NCBI GenBank assembly: GCA_017547245.1
Contig: JAFYQD010000003.1
Coordinates: forward strand, 283,994-347,993
Reading direction: 5' to 3'
DNA length: 64,000 nt
Source of the DNA: Oscillospiraceae bacterium
GTDB taxonomy: Bacteria > Bacillota > Clostridia > Oscillospirales > Ruminococcaceae
Of the stretch, positions 35,480 through 45,285 are shown one piece after another. Position numbers and translations under genes: made by a program. Each line of letters begins with the position of its first letter. Positions within the stretch are counted from its first letter, which is position 1. The notes below the pieces were generated by a model. That model ran no database searches. It was not told the DNA's origin and saw only the letters and a list, made by a program, of their open reading frames with translations.

Positions 35480-38400
35480 ATGCAAAAACATACCAGAAAA
35501 CGAATTGCATATTATCAGGAGGCTCTTCCGGGACTGAAGTCTAAGATTGCCGGCGCAGGATTGATGCTGGCGATTGCTGTCATCATCTCGGTAATGACCA
35601 CCTATGCATGGGTAACTCTTTCTATTGCTCCTGTAGTCAGCAGCGTCAATACCACCGTAAGCTCCAATGGTACGTTGGAAATTGCGCTGGCACCCAATGA
35701 TGGCGCGTTGCCTCAGGAATTTGATGTGGATGAATCTGGGATTGCCAGCACTGATGTTACGGTTTCTAACCTGCAGTGGGGCAACCTGATTAATCTGTCA
35801 GATGCTTCTTATGGTCTTGATAAGCTGGTTCTGCGCCCTGCTGAGCTTAGCAACAAACTGGATACAAAGCCCCTGAAGGGTGCTGTATACGGCTCGGATG
35901 GACGTATTGAAACAACAAGCGATAATTTTGCGTATGCAAAATGGGATGCAGGCAAATCGGCTTTTATTACGCCTGCAGCCGGCACCAATGACTATGGTGT
36001 GCGTGCCATCGGTACCTATAAAATGGTTGTTACCGGTGAAGAACAGCTGGAAAGACAGCAAAGAGCCAGTGTTGTTGAAAACGCACACAACAGAGTAAAT
36101 ACTGCCTATAGTAAGGTTCCCGGTGGTTTGTCCAACATCAATAGCCTGCTGACCACCTATGTTGAAGGTATGGTAGGCGACGAAAAGGTGTTCTCGGCTA
36201 CCCAGATTGAATCGGCCGCTAAATTGTACGGTATTTTGCTGGAAGCCATGGAGCGTCATTTGGTGGCACAGGTTGAGCATGCAAATTTCCAGAATTATGT
36301 GGCCGGTAAGGGCGATGTTGTTCTGACCGCACAGGATCTGGAAAATAACCCCAGACTTTATGACGCAGCAACCGCAGACGGTACTTCTGCAGTAAAGTTG
36401 ACCGGTCTGACCACTTTTATATCTGACCTTAAAACAACCAGACAGGATGAGCAGCTGCTGAAAGATTATGCTGCTGCAATAAGACGCAAAGAAATAGATG
36501 TAACTTGGAGCAAGATATACGAAAAGGGTACCACTACCGCTGCCGCCGGTTATCCAAGAAAGCTTGCTACAATTGTGGCAGCCATGCTGGACTATAACAC
36601 CATGCTGGTTACCCTTGAAGATGGAAAAACCACGGTAAGTTTCCAGGAACTGGAAAACAACACCTCGGGGCACCTGCAGGACCTTTTGGGTGTAAATGAC
36701 AAGGGCTATACCGATATAATCATTCAAAACGGCATTATGAAACGTTTTGAAGAGTTTGCCGTTGATGATTCGTACCGTCTGCAGGGTGACAAACCTTCGG
36801 ACGAAAGATATCATGCCGTTGTTCATCTGAAAGGTAAAGTAACATATATCGTGTCAGTTGACCTGAATATCAAGGGCTATGCCTATACCACAGCTTCGGG
36901 TGATTGTTACTTTACTCAGGACTTTACTGTTTCCAAGGGCGCTGAACAGGTTCCCACCAACTCGGCACTGGAAGATACCTATGGCATGGCCGTAGACTTC
37001 TGGCTGCGTACCAATGCGGAAGAAACCTATCTGACTCTGGAAGGTGCTACAACAGCCAATGAAAAAGGCGACATTATCAGCTATGATGGTGTAAACCGTG
37101 TATGGGGTTCCACCGGTGAGTCGCTGACAACCACCAACAGCACCACACAGGGCAGCGGTTCCTGCTATATTTACTATGTTGATACACCCGAAGACTATGC
37201 ACGTTCGCTTGACCTGCTGCGCAGCCTTAAGGTTGCCTTTGTAGGTGAAGATGGCCAGCGTTTGGGCATTGCTTCGATGGATACCAACAACGATTATCCG
37301 GTTAACGGTCGTGTTACCGTTCCCATGGTTCTTGATGATTGCGAGACCACTTATACCTATACCGATGATCTTGGTGAAGAAGTAACCGCTCTGGCCATAT
37401 CCCAGATGAACTATGATCAGGCAACCCGTATTACTGCCATTGTTTACCTGGACGGCGTAAACCTTTCCAACACCAATGTTTTGTCGGCTTCGGACATTGA
37501 AGGCCAGCTGAATATTCAGTTTGGTTCTTCCGAAGATCTTTCTACCCTTGGCGACAGCAAGCTGGAAGCCGAGGAACGTTATGTAACTGTAAAGTCGATA
37601 ACCCCCAATGTTATGGACTTTAAGGACAGCGACAGAACCGCCACCATTACCGTAGAGGTAAAGGGCGATGAACCTCAGAACATGAGTGCGTTCTTCCTGC
37701 GTGCCATCAATGCTACCCAGGGCGAACGTCAGGATCCCATGACATTCTATAACCAGGGCGAAGGCATTTGGGTTGCCCAGTATGAATTTACGGCTCCCGG
37801 TACCTACTATCTCCGTCACATTCGCATGGATGGCGTAGACTACGCTGTTAATGTACAAGAGGGAGATGAAGCCCCCAAGGTTGTAGTAGAAGGCTTTGAT
37901 ATTGCCGATATCGAATCGGAATCCTTTGGCCTTAATAAGGAAATAACGGTATATTCCCCCGATAACTTCTTTGAAGAAGACATTGCGGTAACCTTTGGCA
38001 GCACTTCGGCAGATGATATGCCCACAGCCCTTACCGCTCGTTATGAACGTGAGGATGGCAATACCGTTTCGGTACAGATGACTGCCGATAACAGAGGTGT
38101 ATGGCACGGAACCGGCATTTTCCAGACTTCCGGCAGTTATACACTGAAGAATCTGTACATGAAGGTTGGCAATAAGAACATCAGCGTTGCGGTTCCCGAA
38201 GAATATATGTACAAACTGAATCTGTTCATCGGTTTGCGCGTAGAAGTATTCAATGAGGGCGGCGCTGAAACAGAAGAATATGATAAGAACGTTGATGTAT
38301 ATCCCAGAGATGTAAGTGTTAAGATTTTGGATAACGCAAGCAACGAACTGGGCGAATTGCAGAATGCTGTACTTAAGTTCTCCCGCAACGGTTCCAGAGC

Positions 38401-41188
38401 TGATACGGTAGATACCAACTTGGTTTGGAATGTTTCGGAAGGCGTTTACAAGGGCAGCCTTGCAATTACATCTCCCGGCAGCTACAGCTTCCTGAGTGTT
38501 TCCTTTGAGGGCGCAGAAGGCTCGTTGACCAAGGCTGCAGGAGCACCGCCTACTTATGTAATTCTTAACCCCGATCCCCCCAGCTATGTATATTCCACTG
38601 CGGCAAACCCTGTTCAGTATGAATTGCTGCTTTCCAAGAACGATGATGTCACTTCTGCTGAAATTGGCCCCATCGTGATTGAAAACGCTGGTATTGGTAA
38701 AACGGTAAAGCTGCACAACAGCATTTCGGGTGATGACTACACCATTACCAACAGTGCTGCAGCTACCAATATATACGAAAAGGGCGACAACCAGTGGTAT
38801 GTTTCGATACCCAAGTATCCTGTAACCGAGGGTAATACAACCACCTACTCTATGGAAGGTGTTTGGTCGGTTGTTGAAATTACCCAGTGGGATTGCTACA
38901 ACCAAGACGGTCAATACTGTGACATAGAGAACCCGATTGTATGGTCTGCTACTGATCGTGCCTACAACTTCGGCGGTTTGGATACCGATGTGCGTTGTGC
39001 TGTAAATGTAGAAATGGTTGATCCCGGCGATACCACGCTTGGCAGTGCCGATGCCGAATTTATGGCCGACAATTATGTCAAGGATATCGGTATGCAGGTT
39101 CAGATTACCGACCGTGCTGGCGACAACATTCCTGCAAGTGCCTTCTCCGCCACCGGTGGTGTAGAAATGGCCGTAAGATATAGCGGAAATACCGATAGCA
39201 AGTATGGCTATACCGTAACCGGCGCTACCAGCCCTGATGCTGTTTCTTTTGAACAGCAGGAGAATGGCTTGTGGCAGGTGGGTGCAGACTGCACAGACAG
39301 CTGGCAGTATGTTGGTGAATATACCGTCACCGGTTTGACCATCAAAACAAAGACAAGCCGTACCGAAACCATACTGCCCGGTACAGAAAGCGGTATTCCT
39401 GCCATGTACACCGTTACCTCTGCGGCTCCCAAGGCAGAAAACCTGCTTGTTAAGGTGGTAAGCCAGAACCCAACCGTATTTGGCAAAAACACCCTTACCG
39501 GAGAAGTAACCGGGGCATTCCTGGATTTGATCAGCCCCAATGTTGTGGTGGATATGCAGCTGCAGTACACCGACAATGCCGGTAAGACCAAGGTTGCGGA
39601 TAAGGCTCAGCTTAGTGGCCTGAATGCCTATGTGGAAGCAACCTATGTTGAAAACAGCAATAGCGGCAACAAATACGCCAGCTATACCATCTCCGGTACC
39701 AGTGCGCACAAGACCCTTACTGTTGCCAATGGTACAGCGCTGACCATGAGTAACCAGACCGGCGGCAACCGTTATACCTCCGGCAGCTCTGCAATGCTGC
39801 CCGGTCAGTATAATCTTGCTCTTAATGTACAGGTAAATGGCGAAAAGTGTACCAATATTGATTACTCCAGTGTTAGCAGCAACGGACAGCTGAAGCCCAT
39901 CGAGATATACGCCAAGCTGCCGACCCTTACGGTAACCGGTACCGACCGCGCCAAGGGAGAGGAATTCGAGACAAATCTGGTTGCCCGTGACGCGAACAAC
40001 GCATGGAATCCTAACAATGGTATTTGGGCAACGGTTCAGAATTATCACGATACCTATTCGGCCAATATTTATATCGAAGCTCGTAAGATAACCGATGGTT
40101 ATCCGGGTGAGATTGTAGCCTACACACTGCCCAAGGTTGAACTTACACTGAGTGATTTTGGCAGCGGAATGTCGACAGCAACTGCTGTAATCAGCGGTAA
40201 TGCTGATGGTACAGCCTATACCAACCAGTTTGCCTTCACACCAAGCAGTCCTTCGTACAGCGCTGCAATAGGGTATCTTGGCAAGGGTTCGTTTACCTAC
40301 GAAGTCAAGGACGATTCCCTTTTAGGTGGTATTTTGGGTAGTACAGAAACCAAAACACAGGAATATGACACCAAGTACTGGATTGGGGAACAGAGCATTA
40401 GTTCTGTTCAGATAATAGCCAGCGGCGATTCTGCTGTTTTCACGCTGAATGTGACCCAACCTATCACCATTCGAGAAGTAAACGAGGCAATGCCCACCAT
40501 TACCTACGATTACGTTGATGGTTACAACACTCCTGAGGCAGTAACCAGCCCTAACGGCGGTTCCTTCATGGTAACTTTGCCTGCTTCCATCGGTACGGTC
40601 AACAAGGAATACAAAGAAACAGATGAAAATATTCCATGGACCACAAGTGATAATGTTAAGGGTGTTGCCAATTTTGTAAACTATACCAATACTTCCAACC
40701 CGGAACAAAAAAATGGATGTAATGGCATGACTTATGGTGCCCAAGCAGACTTTGTTTATCACTTGTATGAACGAACCGAAACCACAAAGACCAAGGTTTC
40801 TCCCACCAATTATTATCTGGCGGACCATGGTCTGGTGGCTTGGTTGATCAACGGTGTGGAATATGCGCCGGGTGCCGAATATGAAGTAACCGGTACGGTT
40901 ACCGCTATTCCAGTCATTGGCGTACTGGGCAGTGCAGACGATTGGACTCTTACCAAAACAGAGACTGCAACCATTAAGGAAGTATGGGTAATAGACGTCG
41001 ATTTGGGCACTCAAAGCGTAGAAAAAGTTACTACTCCCACTTCGGATTATTCAAGCCCTACTGCGGCAGATGAGGCTCTTTATACTGAAGAAAATTATAT
41101 TGACTACATCCCCAGCGGCTATGAGTTTATCGATGCTACCAATATCACCGGCGGTAAGGTATACCTCGTATCTACCCAGATTTTCTAA
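35480..41188 (+). CDS. Giant TasA-like surface protein with C-terminal Ig-like extension (1902 aa)
   Basis: The first 700 residues or so are a third paralogue of the proteins at 18679 and 21234. The SipW-type signal reads MTTYAWVTLSIAPVVSSV, and the landmarks WGNLINLSD, YGVRAIGT, DFWLRTNAEETYLTL, VYLDGVNLSN and LNIQFGSSEDLSTL follow in order. After this come about 1200 residues of repeated beta-sandwich-like segments with no recognised enzyme motif. There is no LPXTG or terminal membrane helix. The ribosome site AAGGAGGTGG lies before ATG 35480. The extension suggests a cap, tip or surface-linking version of the subunit; this is inferred. Codon use is less biased than in the gene at 1779. Confidence 0.82.
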   Translation: MQKHTRKRIAYYQEALPGLKSKIAGAGLMLAIAVIISVMTTYAWVTLSIAPVVSSVNTTVSSNGTLEIALAPNDGALPQEFDVDESGIASTDVTVSNLQWGNLINLSDASYGLDKLVLRPAELSNKLDTKPLKGAVYGSDGRIETTSDNFAYAKWDAGKSAFITPAAGTNDYGVRAIGTYKMVVTGEEQLERQQRASVVENAHNRVNTAYSKVPGGLSNINSLLTTYVEGMVGDEKVFSATQIESAAKLYGILLEAMERHLVAQVEHANFQNYVAGKGDVVLTAQDLENNPRLYDAATADGTSAVKLTGLTTFISDLKTTRQDEQLLKDYAAAIRRKEIDVTWSKIYEKGTTTAAAGYPRKLATIVAAMLDYNTMLVTLEDGKTTVSFQELENNTSGHLQDLLGVNDKGYTDIIIQNGIMKRFEEFAVDDSYRLQGDKPSDERYHAVVHLKGKVTYIVSVDLNIKGYAYTTASGDCYFTQDFTVSKGAEQVPTNSALEDTYGMAVDFWLRTNAEETYLTLEGATTANEKGDIISYDGVNRVWGSTGESLTTTNSTTQGSGSCYIYYVDTPEDYARSLDLLRSLKVAFVGEDGQRLGIASMDTNNDYPVNGRVTVPMVLDDCETTYTYTDDLGEEVTALAISQMNYDQATRITAIVYLDGVNLSNTNVLSASDIEGQLNIQFGSSEDLSTLGDSKLEAEERYVTVKSITPNVMDFKDSDRTATITVEVKGDEPQNMSAFFLRAINATQGERQDPMTFYNQGEGIWVAQYEFTAPGTYYLRHIRMDGVDYAVNVQEGDEAPKVVVEGFDIADIESESFGLNKEITVYSPDNFFEEDIAVTFGSTSADDMPTALTARYEREDGNTVSVQMTADNRGVWHGTGIFQTSGSYTLKNLYMKVGNKNISVAVPEEYMYKLNLFIGLRVEVFNEGGAETEEYDKNVDVYPRDVSVKILDNASNELGELQNAVLKFSRNGSRADTVDTNLVWNVSEGVYKGSLAITSPGSYSFLSVSFEGAEGSLTKAAGAPPTYVILNPDPPSYVYSTAANPVQYELLLSKNDDVTSAEIGPIVIENAGIGKTVKLHNSISGDDYTITNSAAATNIYEKGDNQWYVSIPKYPVTEGNTTTYSMEGVWSVVEITQWDCYNQDGQYCDIENPIVWSATDRAYNFGGLDTDVRCAVNVEMVDPGDTTLGSADAEFMADNYVKDIGMQVQITDRAGDNIPASAFSATGGVEMAVRYSGNTDSKYGYTVTGATSPDAVSFEQQENGLWQVGADCTDSWQYVGEYTVTGLTIKTKTSRTETILPGTESGIPAMYTVTSAAPKAENLLVKVVSQNPTVFGKNTLTGEVTGAFLDLISPNVVVDMQLQYTDNAGKTKVADKAQLSGLNAYVEATYVENSNSGNKYASYTISGTSAHKTLTVANGTALTMSNQTGGNRYTSGSSAMLPGQYNLALNVQVNGEKCTNIDYSSVSSNGQLKPIEIYAKLPTLTVTGTDRAKGEEFETNLVARDANNAWNPNNGIWATVQNYHDTYSANIYIEARKITDGYPGEIVAYTLPKVELTLSDFGSGMSTATAVISGNADGTAYTNQFAFTPSSPSYSAAIGYLGKGSFTYEVKDDSLLGGILGSTETKTQEYDTKYWIGEQSISSVQIIASGDSAVFTLNVTQPITIREVNEAMPTITYDYVDGYNTPEAVTSPNGGSFMVTLPASIGTVNKEYKETDENIPWTTSDNVKGVANFVNYTNTSNPEQKNGCNGMTYGAQADFVYHLYERTETTKTKVSPTNYYLADHGLVAWLINGVEYAPGAEYEVTGTVTAIPVIGVLGSADDWTLTKTETATIKEVWVIDVDLGTQSVEKVTTPTSDYSSPTAADEALYTEENYIDYIPSGYEFIDATNITGGKVYLVSTQIF

Positions 41189-41194
41189 AACAAT

Positions 41195-41226
41195 AGCTCC
41201 TGCGGTTTCACAAAACCGCAGGAGCT
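41195..41226 (+). terminator. Hairpin after the 1902-aa surface protein
   Basis: AGCTCCTGCGGTTT (41195-41208) and AAACCGCAGGAGCT (41213-41226) form a perfect 14-bp stem with a CACA loop. The T run is poor (TGTCTCCCC), so readthrough into the next gene is possible. Confidence 0.7.
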
Positions 41227-41300
41227 GTCTCCCCATAGCTTTATTCTCTTAAAAACGCGGTTGGCGCAGGGTCTGCCTGCCTAACCGGGAGGAACACAAT

Positions 41301-43253
41301 ATGTACAATTCAAGTTTCAAACTGCATAGCGTCCGCCGTTTGGCTGCGCTGGTGCTGGCCCTTATGCTTGCTGCCGGGGTGGCTATGCCTGTTTTGGCAG
41401 ATGGCTCGGGCAGCTGCGGCGATGGGGTCAGCTGGTCGCTTTCTGATGGTCAGCTTACCATCAGCGGAAAGGGAGCAATGACTGATTTTTCCGAAGAAAA
41501 CATGCCCCCTTGGTTTGAGTCGGCCGCAGAAATTACCAGCATAAAGGTAGGGGAAGGCGTTACCCACATTGGTGCGCAGGCTTTTTATGGCTTCCGCAAC
41601 CTTAGTTCAGTTTCGCTGCCGTCTACGGTCAGGGTCATTGGCGAGCGTGCTTTCAAGGAATGTACTTCTTTGGGCCATATAAAGCTGCCTGCAGGGCTTT
41701 CCTCCATACGCGCTTCGGCCTTTGAATCCTGCAAAGCGCTTAACAGTGTTCATTTGCCGGATGGCCTTAGAAGCATTGGTGATGCGGCGTTCTATCGCTG
41801 CTATGCGCTGGCTTCCATTTCTATCCCTGCCAGTGTAGAACACCTGGGCAGTGTGGTTTTTGCTTATTGCAGCAACCTGGTGCAGGCTACCATCAAGTGT
41901 CCTTTGGGGCGCCTTCCCGATTGGACCTTTTATGGCTGTAAAAAACTGAACGCAGTTGTTTTGCCCGAAACGGTTTCTTCTGCCGGCGAGTATGCATTCT
42001 ATGAATGCGAGCAATTGGAAGATATTTATTATACCGGTGTTTCGCAGAAAGAACTTTCGGATAATATTCAAAACGGTGGAAATTCGGCCGGCTTTGTTTC
42101 CGGTGAGTACAATGGCGCAGGTTCTGCCTCTGAAAACTATTTTGATGAAAGCGGCAGCGTAAACACCAACGAATCCACCACCATTGTGGAAACCGATAAT
42201 TCGTTGGTTTTGAAAGAAGTGACCACCGAAACTTCCTATGAAGTCAATGGCGAGAAAATTTCGGTAGAAGAGCTTTCTCAAACCGAGTCCGGTGAAGAGG
42301 TTATCATTGATACCCATTCCAAAACCAATGTTTCCATCGAATCTTCCGTAAACAATTCCGAAGGCTGGGATGAACTGGCCCAAGAGGTTGACAAAACCCT
42401 TGTGGAATTGAAGGAAGAAGAAAACAAACAGGTTGAGATAACCGTTTTTGTTCCCGAAGCTGCAGTAGGCGGCGCTGACCTGTCCAAGGTTATTGAAAAG
42501 GGTGTGGTCGTAAACATTTCCACTCCGGAGAATGTTTTGTGGCGTCTGGACGGCGATTATGTTTCGGCCAAGGATGTGGCAAAAAAAGACTACAACTTTT
42601 CGGTAACGGTAACCGAGGCCAAGGTCGGCAAAATTGACAGTGACGTTGTTTACAAGGTTAAATTTGCCGAGGACGCAGCCTTCCCTGTAACGGTAGGCAT
42701 TCGTGTAGGACATGCCTATCAGCTGGCTACGTTGTATATGAAAAACGGCTTTTCTTATGATGAAATGCACACAGTCATCATTGATGGCAACGGGATGGCT
42801 TGGATTACCTTGCCTGAGGTGCAGAAAAAAGCGACCTATTATATAGGCGTTGATGTAGAAGGCAAAACCCAACAGGATGCGGTTATACCAGCTTCTCTTT
42901 ACGAAAAATATGGCTTGACCGAAGAAACCGTGGCAACCCTTACCGACTCCCATGGTAACTATTATGAGGTTGGTGAGCGTACCTCTGCCTGGGGTATAAC
43001 CGCCGGAGAGTTTGCCCTATACATTGGCATTGCCTTGGGTGTTATTATACTGATTGTTTCTTTGGCCATGTTTACCTTGAACAAGATACGCAAGGATAAA
43101 GAGAAATATCAGGTTGAAAAACCCAAGCAAGAAGAGAACTATGACGATGATGACGATGACGACGATGATCTCTTGGATGAGGACGAACTGCGTATGCAGA
43201 TCATGCGTGAACTGCTGGAAGAAGCCCAAAACGGTGGCTTGAAAGATGACTAA
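41301..43253 (+). CDS. BspA-like leucine-rich repeat surface protein with C-terminal membrane anchor
   Basis: The 650-aa product has a Sec signal peptide (cleavage near PVLA) and the common BspA lead-in GVSWSLSDGQLTISGKGAM. Six or so LRR_5 repeats follow to about residue 250, for example LPSTVRVIGERAFKECTSLG and LPDGLRSIGDAAFYRCYAL. A long region of unknown fold follows, then a membrane helix at about 565-590, a basic stop-transfer and a tail with ten or more consecutive Asp residues. Such proteins are surface adhesins or scaffold proteins in gut and oral Firmicutes. It is separated from the 1902-aa gene by a hairpin and has its own ribosome site (GGGAGGAACAC). It closes the surface locus. 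Confidence 0.85.
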   Translation: MYNSSFKLHSVRRLAALVLALMLAAGVAMPVLADGSGSCGDGVSWSLSDGQLTISGKGAMTDFSEENMPPWFESAAEITSIKVGEGVTHIGAQAFYGFRNLSSVSLPSTVRVIGERAFKECTSLGHIKLPAGLSSIRASAFESCKALNSVHLPDGLRSIGDAAFYRCYALASISIPASVEHLGSVVFAYCSNLVQATIKCPLGRLPDWTFYGCKKLNAVVLPETVSSAGEYAFYECEQLEDIYYTGVSQKELSDNIQNGGNSAGFVSGEYNGAGSASENYFDESGSVNTNESTTIVETDNSLVLKEVTTETSYEVNGEKISVEELSQTESGEEVIIDTHSKTNVSIESSVNNSEGWDELAQEVDKTLVELKEEENKQVEITVFVPEAAVGGADLSKVIEKGVVVNISTPENVLWRLDGDYVSAKDVAKKDYNFSVTVTEAKVGKIDSDVVYKVKFAEDAAFPVTVGIRVGHAYQLATLYMKNGFSYDEMHTVIIDGNGMAWITLPEVQKKATYYIGVDVEGKTQQDAVIPASLYEKYGLTEETVATLTDSHGNYYEVGERTSAWGITAGEFALYIGIALGVIILIVSLAMFTLNKIRKDKEKYQVEKPKQEENYDDDDDDDDDLLDEDELRMQIMRELLEEAQNGGLKDD

Positions 43254-43297
43254 AAGGTACATTTTTCAGGCTTAATATAGTTCTTGAAGCAAACAGC

Positions 43298-43341
43298 CCC
43301 CCAATTGCTGCAGCATAAATTACGCTGCCAGCAATTGGGGG
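43298..43341 (+). terminator. Probable terminator of the surface locus
   Basis: CCCCCAATTGCTG (43298-43310) pairs with CAGCAATTGGGGG (43329-43341). The loop region adds a CAGC/GCTG helix, making one long stem. The downstream T content is modest (AACTTGTTG). Confidence 0.65.
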
Positions 43342-43410
43342 AACTTGTTGTCTATATGATGGCAATTTTATCTTGATTTGGCACGAGCCATCACCGATCG
43401 ATCAATAAAT

Positions 43411-43444
43411 AAAAAACGCCGCCGCTTGAAAAAGCGGTGGCGTT
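43411..43444 (-). terminator. Terminator of the Lgt-like gene
   Basis: On the - strand AACGCCACCGCTT and AAGCGGCGGCGTT pair around a short loop and are followed by a run of T (the A run at 43411-43416 on the + strand). Confidence 0.9.
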
Positions 43445-43482
43445 CAATATTCTTTGGGTTAGGGATAAAAATCTGCAGGATG

Positions 43483-44214
43483 TCAGGCCTCAACAGCAGC
43501 AGCCTTATTGTTGTGCTTTTTAATGACTATGTACATAATAAGACCGACAATGCTCATAAACAGTGCGTGGAATGCCAAAGAGGAGCAATTCATCCAGATT
43601 TTTTCATTATCCCGGAAGAATTCCCAAATAAAACGGGTGGAACCAAACAGCATCAGCATTATAGGCATGGACAACCCATCCACTTTGTGGTTGTTCTTTT
43701 TCTCTCGCCACAGAATAAAAATAATGATGAATATGGCGGTTAAGGCTTCCAGCGGCTGGGAGGGAAAGCAGAAGTTCTTTGTTCTGGGATTATATAAGCC
43801 CCAGGAAGTCACATAACCATGGCAGCACCCGGCAAAAACACATCCCCAGTGGGAAACACCATGTACCACGCAGGTGGCGGGAGCAAGCATATCGCAGGCT
43901 TGCATCCAGGTAAGTTTGAGCATTTTGGCTGCAGGAATTGCAAACAGCGGCATATACACAAAAACTCGAACAATGTTGTTTCCGCCAAAGGTTCCGGTTT
44001 CAATCCAATACAGAATCATCATCCACAGAACGACCGAGGGGTATACAATGGCAACCAGCAAAACCGACTTGATGGGCTTTACACCAAAGTATTTTCCACG
44101 CCACAGAAAGAAGAAAAATACTGCAACAAACCCCAAGGCGAAAAACAAATCGTATAAAAAACCGTTGTAGATAAACTCAGATGCACTAACAATAAAATCT
44201 TGCATATTCATCAC
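43483..44214 (-). CDS. Divergent prolipoprotein diacylglyceryl transferase-like membrane protein
   Basis: This 243-aa polytopic protein resembles Lgt (PF01790), which transfers diacylglycerol to the lipobox cysteine. GCVFAGCCHG, SQPLEAL and GSTRFIWEFFRDN match conserved Lgt segments. It diverges at a key place: the arginine of the usual GRIGCF motif is missing, because the segment reads VSHWGCVFAGCC, and the upstream HGG motif was not found. It could be a divergent functional enzyme or a paralogue with another role. The gene is transcribed alone, with a promoter at 44273-44301 and its own terminator. Tandem ATG codons occur at 44214 and 44211. Confidence 0.75.
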   Translation of the reverse strand: MMNMQDFIVSASEFIYNGFLYDLFFALGFVAVFFFFLWRGKYFGVKPIKSVLLVAIVYPSVVLWMMILYWIETGTFGGNNIVRVFVYMPLFAIPAAKMLKLTWMQACDMLAPATCVVHGVSHWGCVFAGCCHGYVTSWGLYNPRTKNFCFPSQPLEALTAIFIIIFILWREKKNNHKVDGLSMPIMLMLFGSTRFIWEFFRDNEKIWMNCSSLAFHALFMSIVGLIMYIVIKKHNNKAAAVEA

Positions 44215-44272
44215 CTTTCTGATTTGTCACATGTTTTAAGCCGCCGTATATGACGGTTAAGATTTCAAAAAT

Positions 44273-44301
44273 ATTATATCCTCAATAAAAAGGATGCACA
44301 A
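44273..44301 (-). promoter_or_regulatory. Promoter of the Lgt-like gene
   Basis: On the - strand TATAAT (44278-44273) lies 17 bp after TTGTGC (44301-44296). The -35 box matches the consensus in only three positions. The rest of the 353-bp gap between this gene and the tRNA holds no gene. Confidence 0.6.
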
Positions 44302-44499
44302 GGGTTAATTTTTACAGGGCTGAGAATTTGTCCCACAAAAAGCAGTGCATAGTGTCTTGGGTTATTGGCTTTGGGCATTGCCTGCAGTAAATTGATCGGA
44401 TACATTGGCATTCCCCGGGCTGTTTGATGAGGAGTGCCGATATGGCCTTGGTTTTATGGGTGATATTTACAAATCTTCCGGGAATCCTATAAGTTTTCC

Positions 44500-44528
44500 T
44501 TGACGATTGCCTGTTTATTTGATATAAT
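44500..44528 (+). promoter_or_regulatory. Sigma-A promoter for tRNA-Leu(GAG)
   Basis: TTGACG (44500-44505) and TATAAT (44523-44528) are spaced by 17 bp. The tRNA starts 40 bp after the -10 box. Confidence 0.92.
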
Positions 44529-44567
44529 TACAAAGCTATCCGTCCAAAAGGGCGGTTATATTGATGT

Positions 44568-44651
44568 GCGGCAGTGCTGGAACAGGCAGACAGGCACGTT
44601 TGAGGGGCGTGTGTCTTCGACGTACGGGTTCAAGTCCCGTTTGCCGCACCA
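44568..44651 (+). tRNA. tRNA-Leu (anticodon GAG)
   Basis: GCGGCAG (44568-44574) pairs with TTGCCGC (44641-44647), with one G-U pair, and is followed by A and an encoded CCA. The anticodon stem CACGT/GCGTG encloses TTGAGGG, giving GAG. The long variable arm fits a class II tRNA. Unlike tRNA-Leu(CAG) and tRNA-Gln, it has no duplicated tail downstream. Confidence 0.93.
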
Positions 44652-44658
44652 GGAAATA

Positions 44659-44688
44659 GGAAGTACCCAGAAGGGTGCTTCCTTTTTT
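44659..44688 (+). terminator. Terminator of tRNA-Leu(GAG)
   Basis: GGAAGTACCC (44659-44668) and GGGTGCTTCC (44673-44682) pair around AGAA and are followed by six T. Confidence 0.92.
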
Positions 44689-44842
44689 CTTTTAAATCAA
44701 TCGAAGTTACCCCCATGGTTTTGCCGACGCATCGGGCAACGCAAATCCTTGGCTGCTCCATTTGACGCACCAAATCAAGAAACCATAACAGATAACTGCT
44801 ATGGCCTCATGATTTTTATGTATATTTTTAGGAGGACTGGAA

Positions 44843-45175
44843 TTAGGAATTATTTTTGTGTTCCATGTGTTTCATTTCAAAATGGATCAGGAAGGACAGA
44901 AGTGCTCGCAAAATGATTACAGCGCCAAGAACGGTCAGTTCCTCGAAATCACGAATCAGAACGGTCTTCAAAATTTCCGCAGCCATCTTGAATTCAAGGC
45001 TCAGCGCAAGGCCGTTGGCAAGCTCAAATTTGACGTTGTAAGGCGTATGGGTAATCAGACCGCGTACATATTTCCAAAATGAGCTCAGGGCAGACACGGC
45101 AACAATGCAGATACCCATCATCTCACATATGGGAATTAAAATTTTCAGAAAAGTTTCTACAATATGTTCCAGCAT
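44843..45175 (-). CDS. DUF1622 family membrane protein
   Basis: The 110-aa protein has membrane helices near both ends and the pattern of DUF1622 (PF07784), including FELANGLALSLEFKMAAEIL and LGAVIILRALLSFLIHFEM. The function of the family is unknown. A ribosome site (GGAGAAG) lies before the ATG at 45175. It is separated from the upstream response regulator by that gene's terminator, so it is probably transcribed on its own. The stretch 44689-44842 between the tRNA terminator and this gene's 3' end shows nothing. Confidence 0.85.
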   Translation of the reverse strand: MLEHIVETFLKILIPICEMMGICIVAVSALSSFWKYVRGLITHTPYNVKFELANGLALSLEFKMAAEILKTVLIRDFEELTVLGAVIILRALLSFLIHFEMKHMEHKNNS

Positions 45176-45285
45176 ATTACTTCTCCTTGAGCGGCTTCGG
45201 CAAAGAAACCGTTTTTCTATACTTAAAATTTACAACCTGAACCTTAAAGAGTAATATACAGAAACTTAATTTTTATTAAGACTTG

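Noticed and set aside
36854-40048. Long antisense frame opposite the 1902-aa protein gene
   Set aside because: Same codon-bias effect as above; the sense frame has a signal peptide, a ribosome site and clear paralogues.
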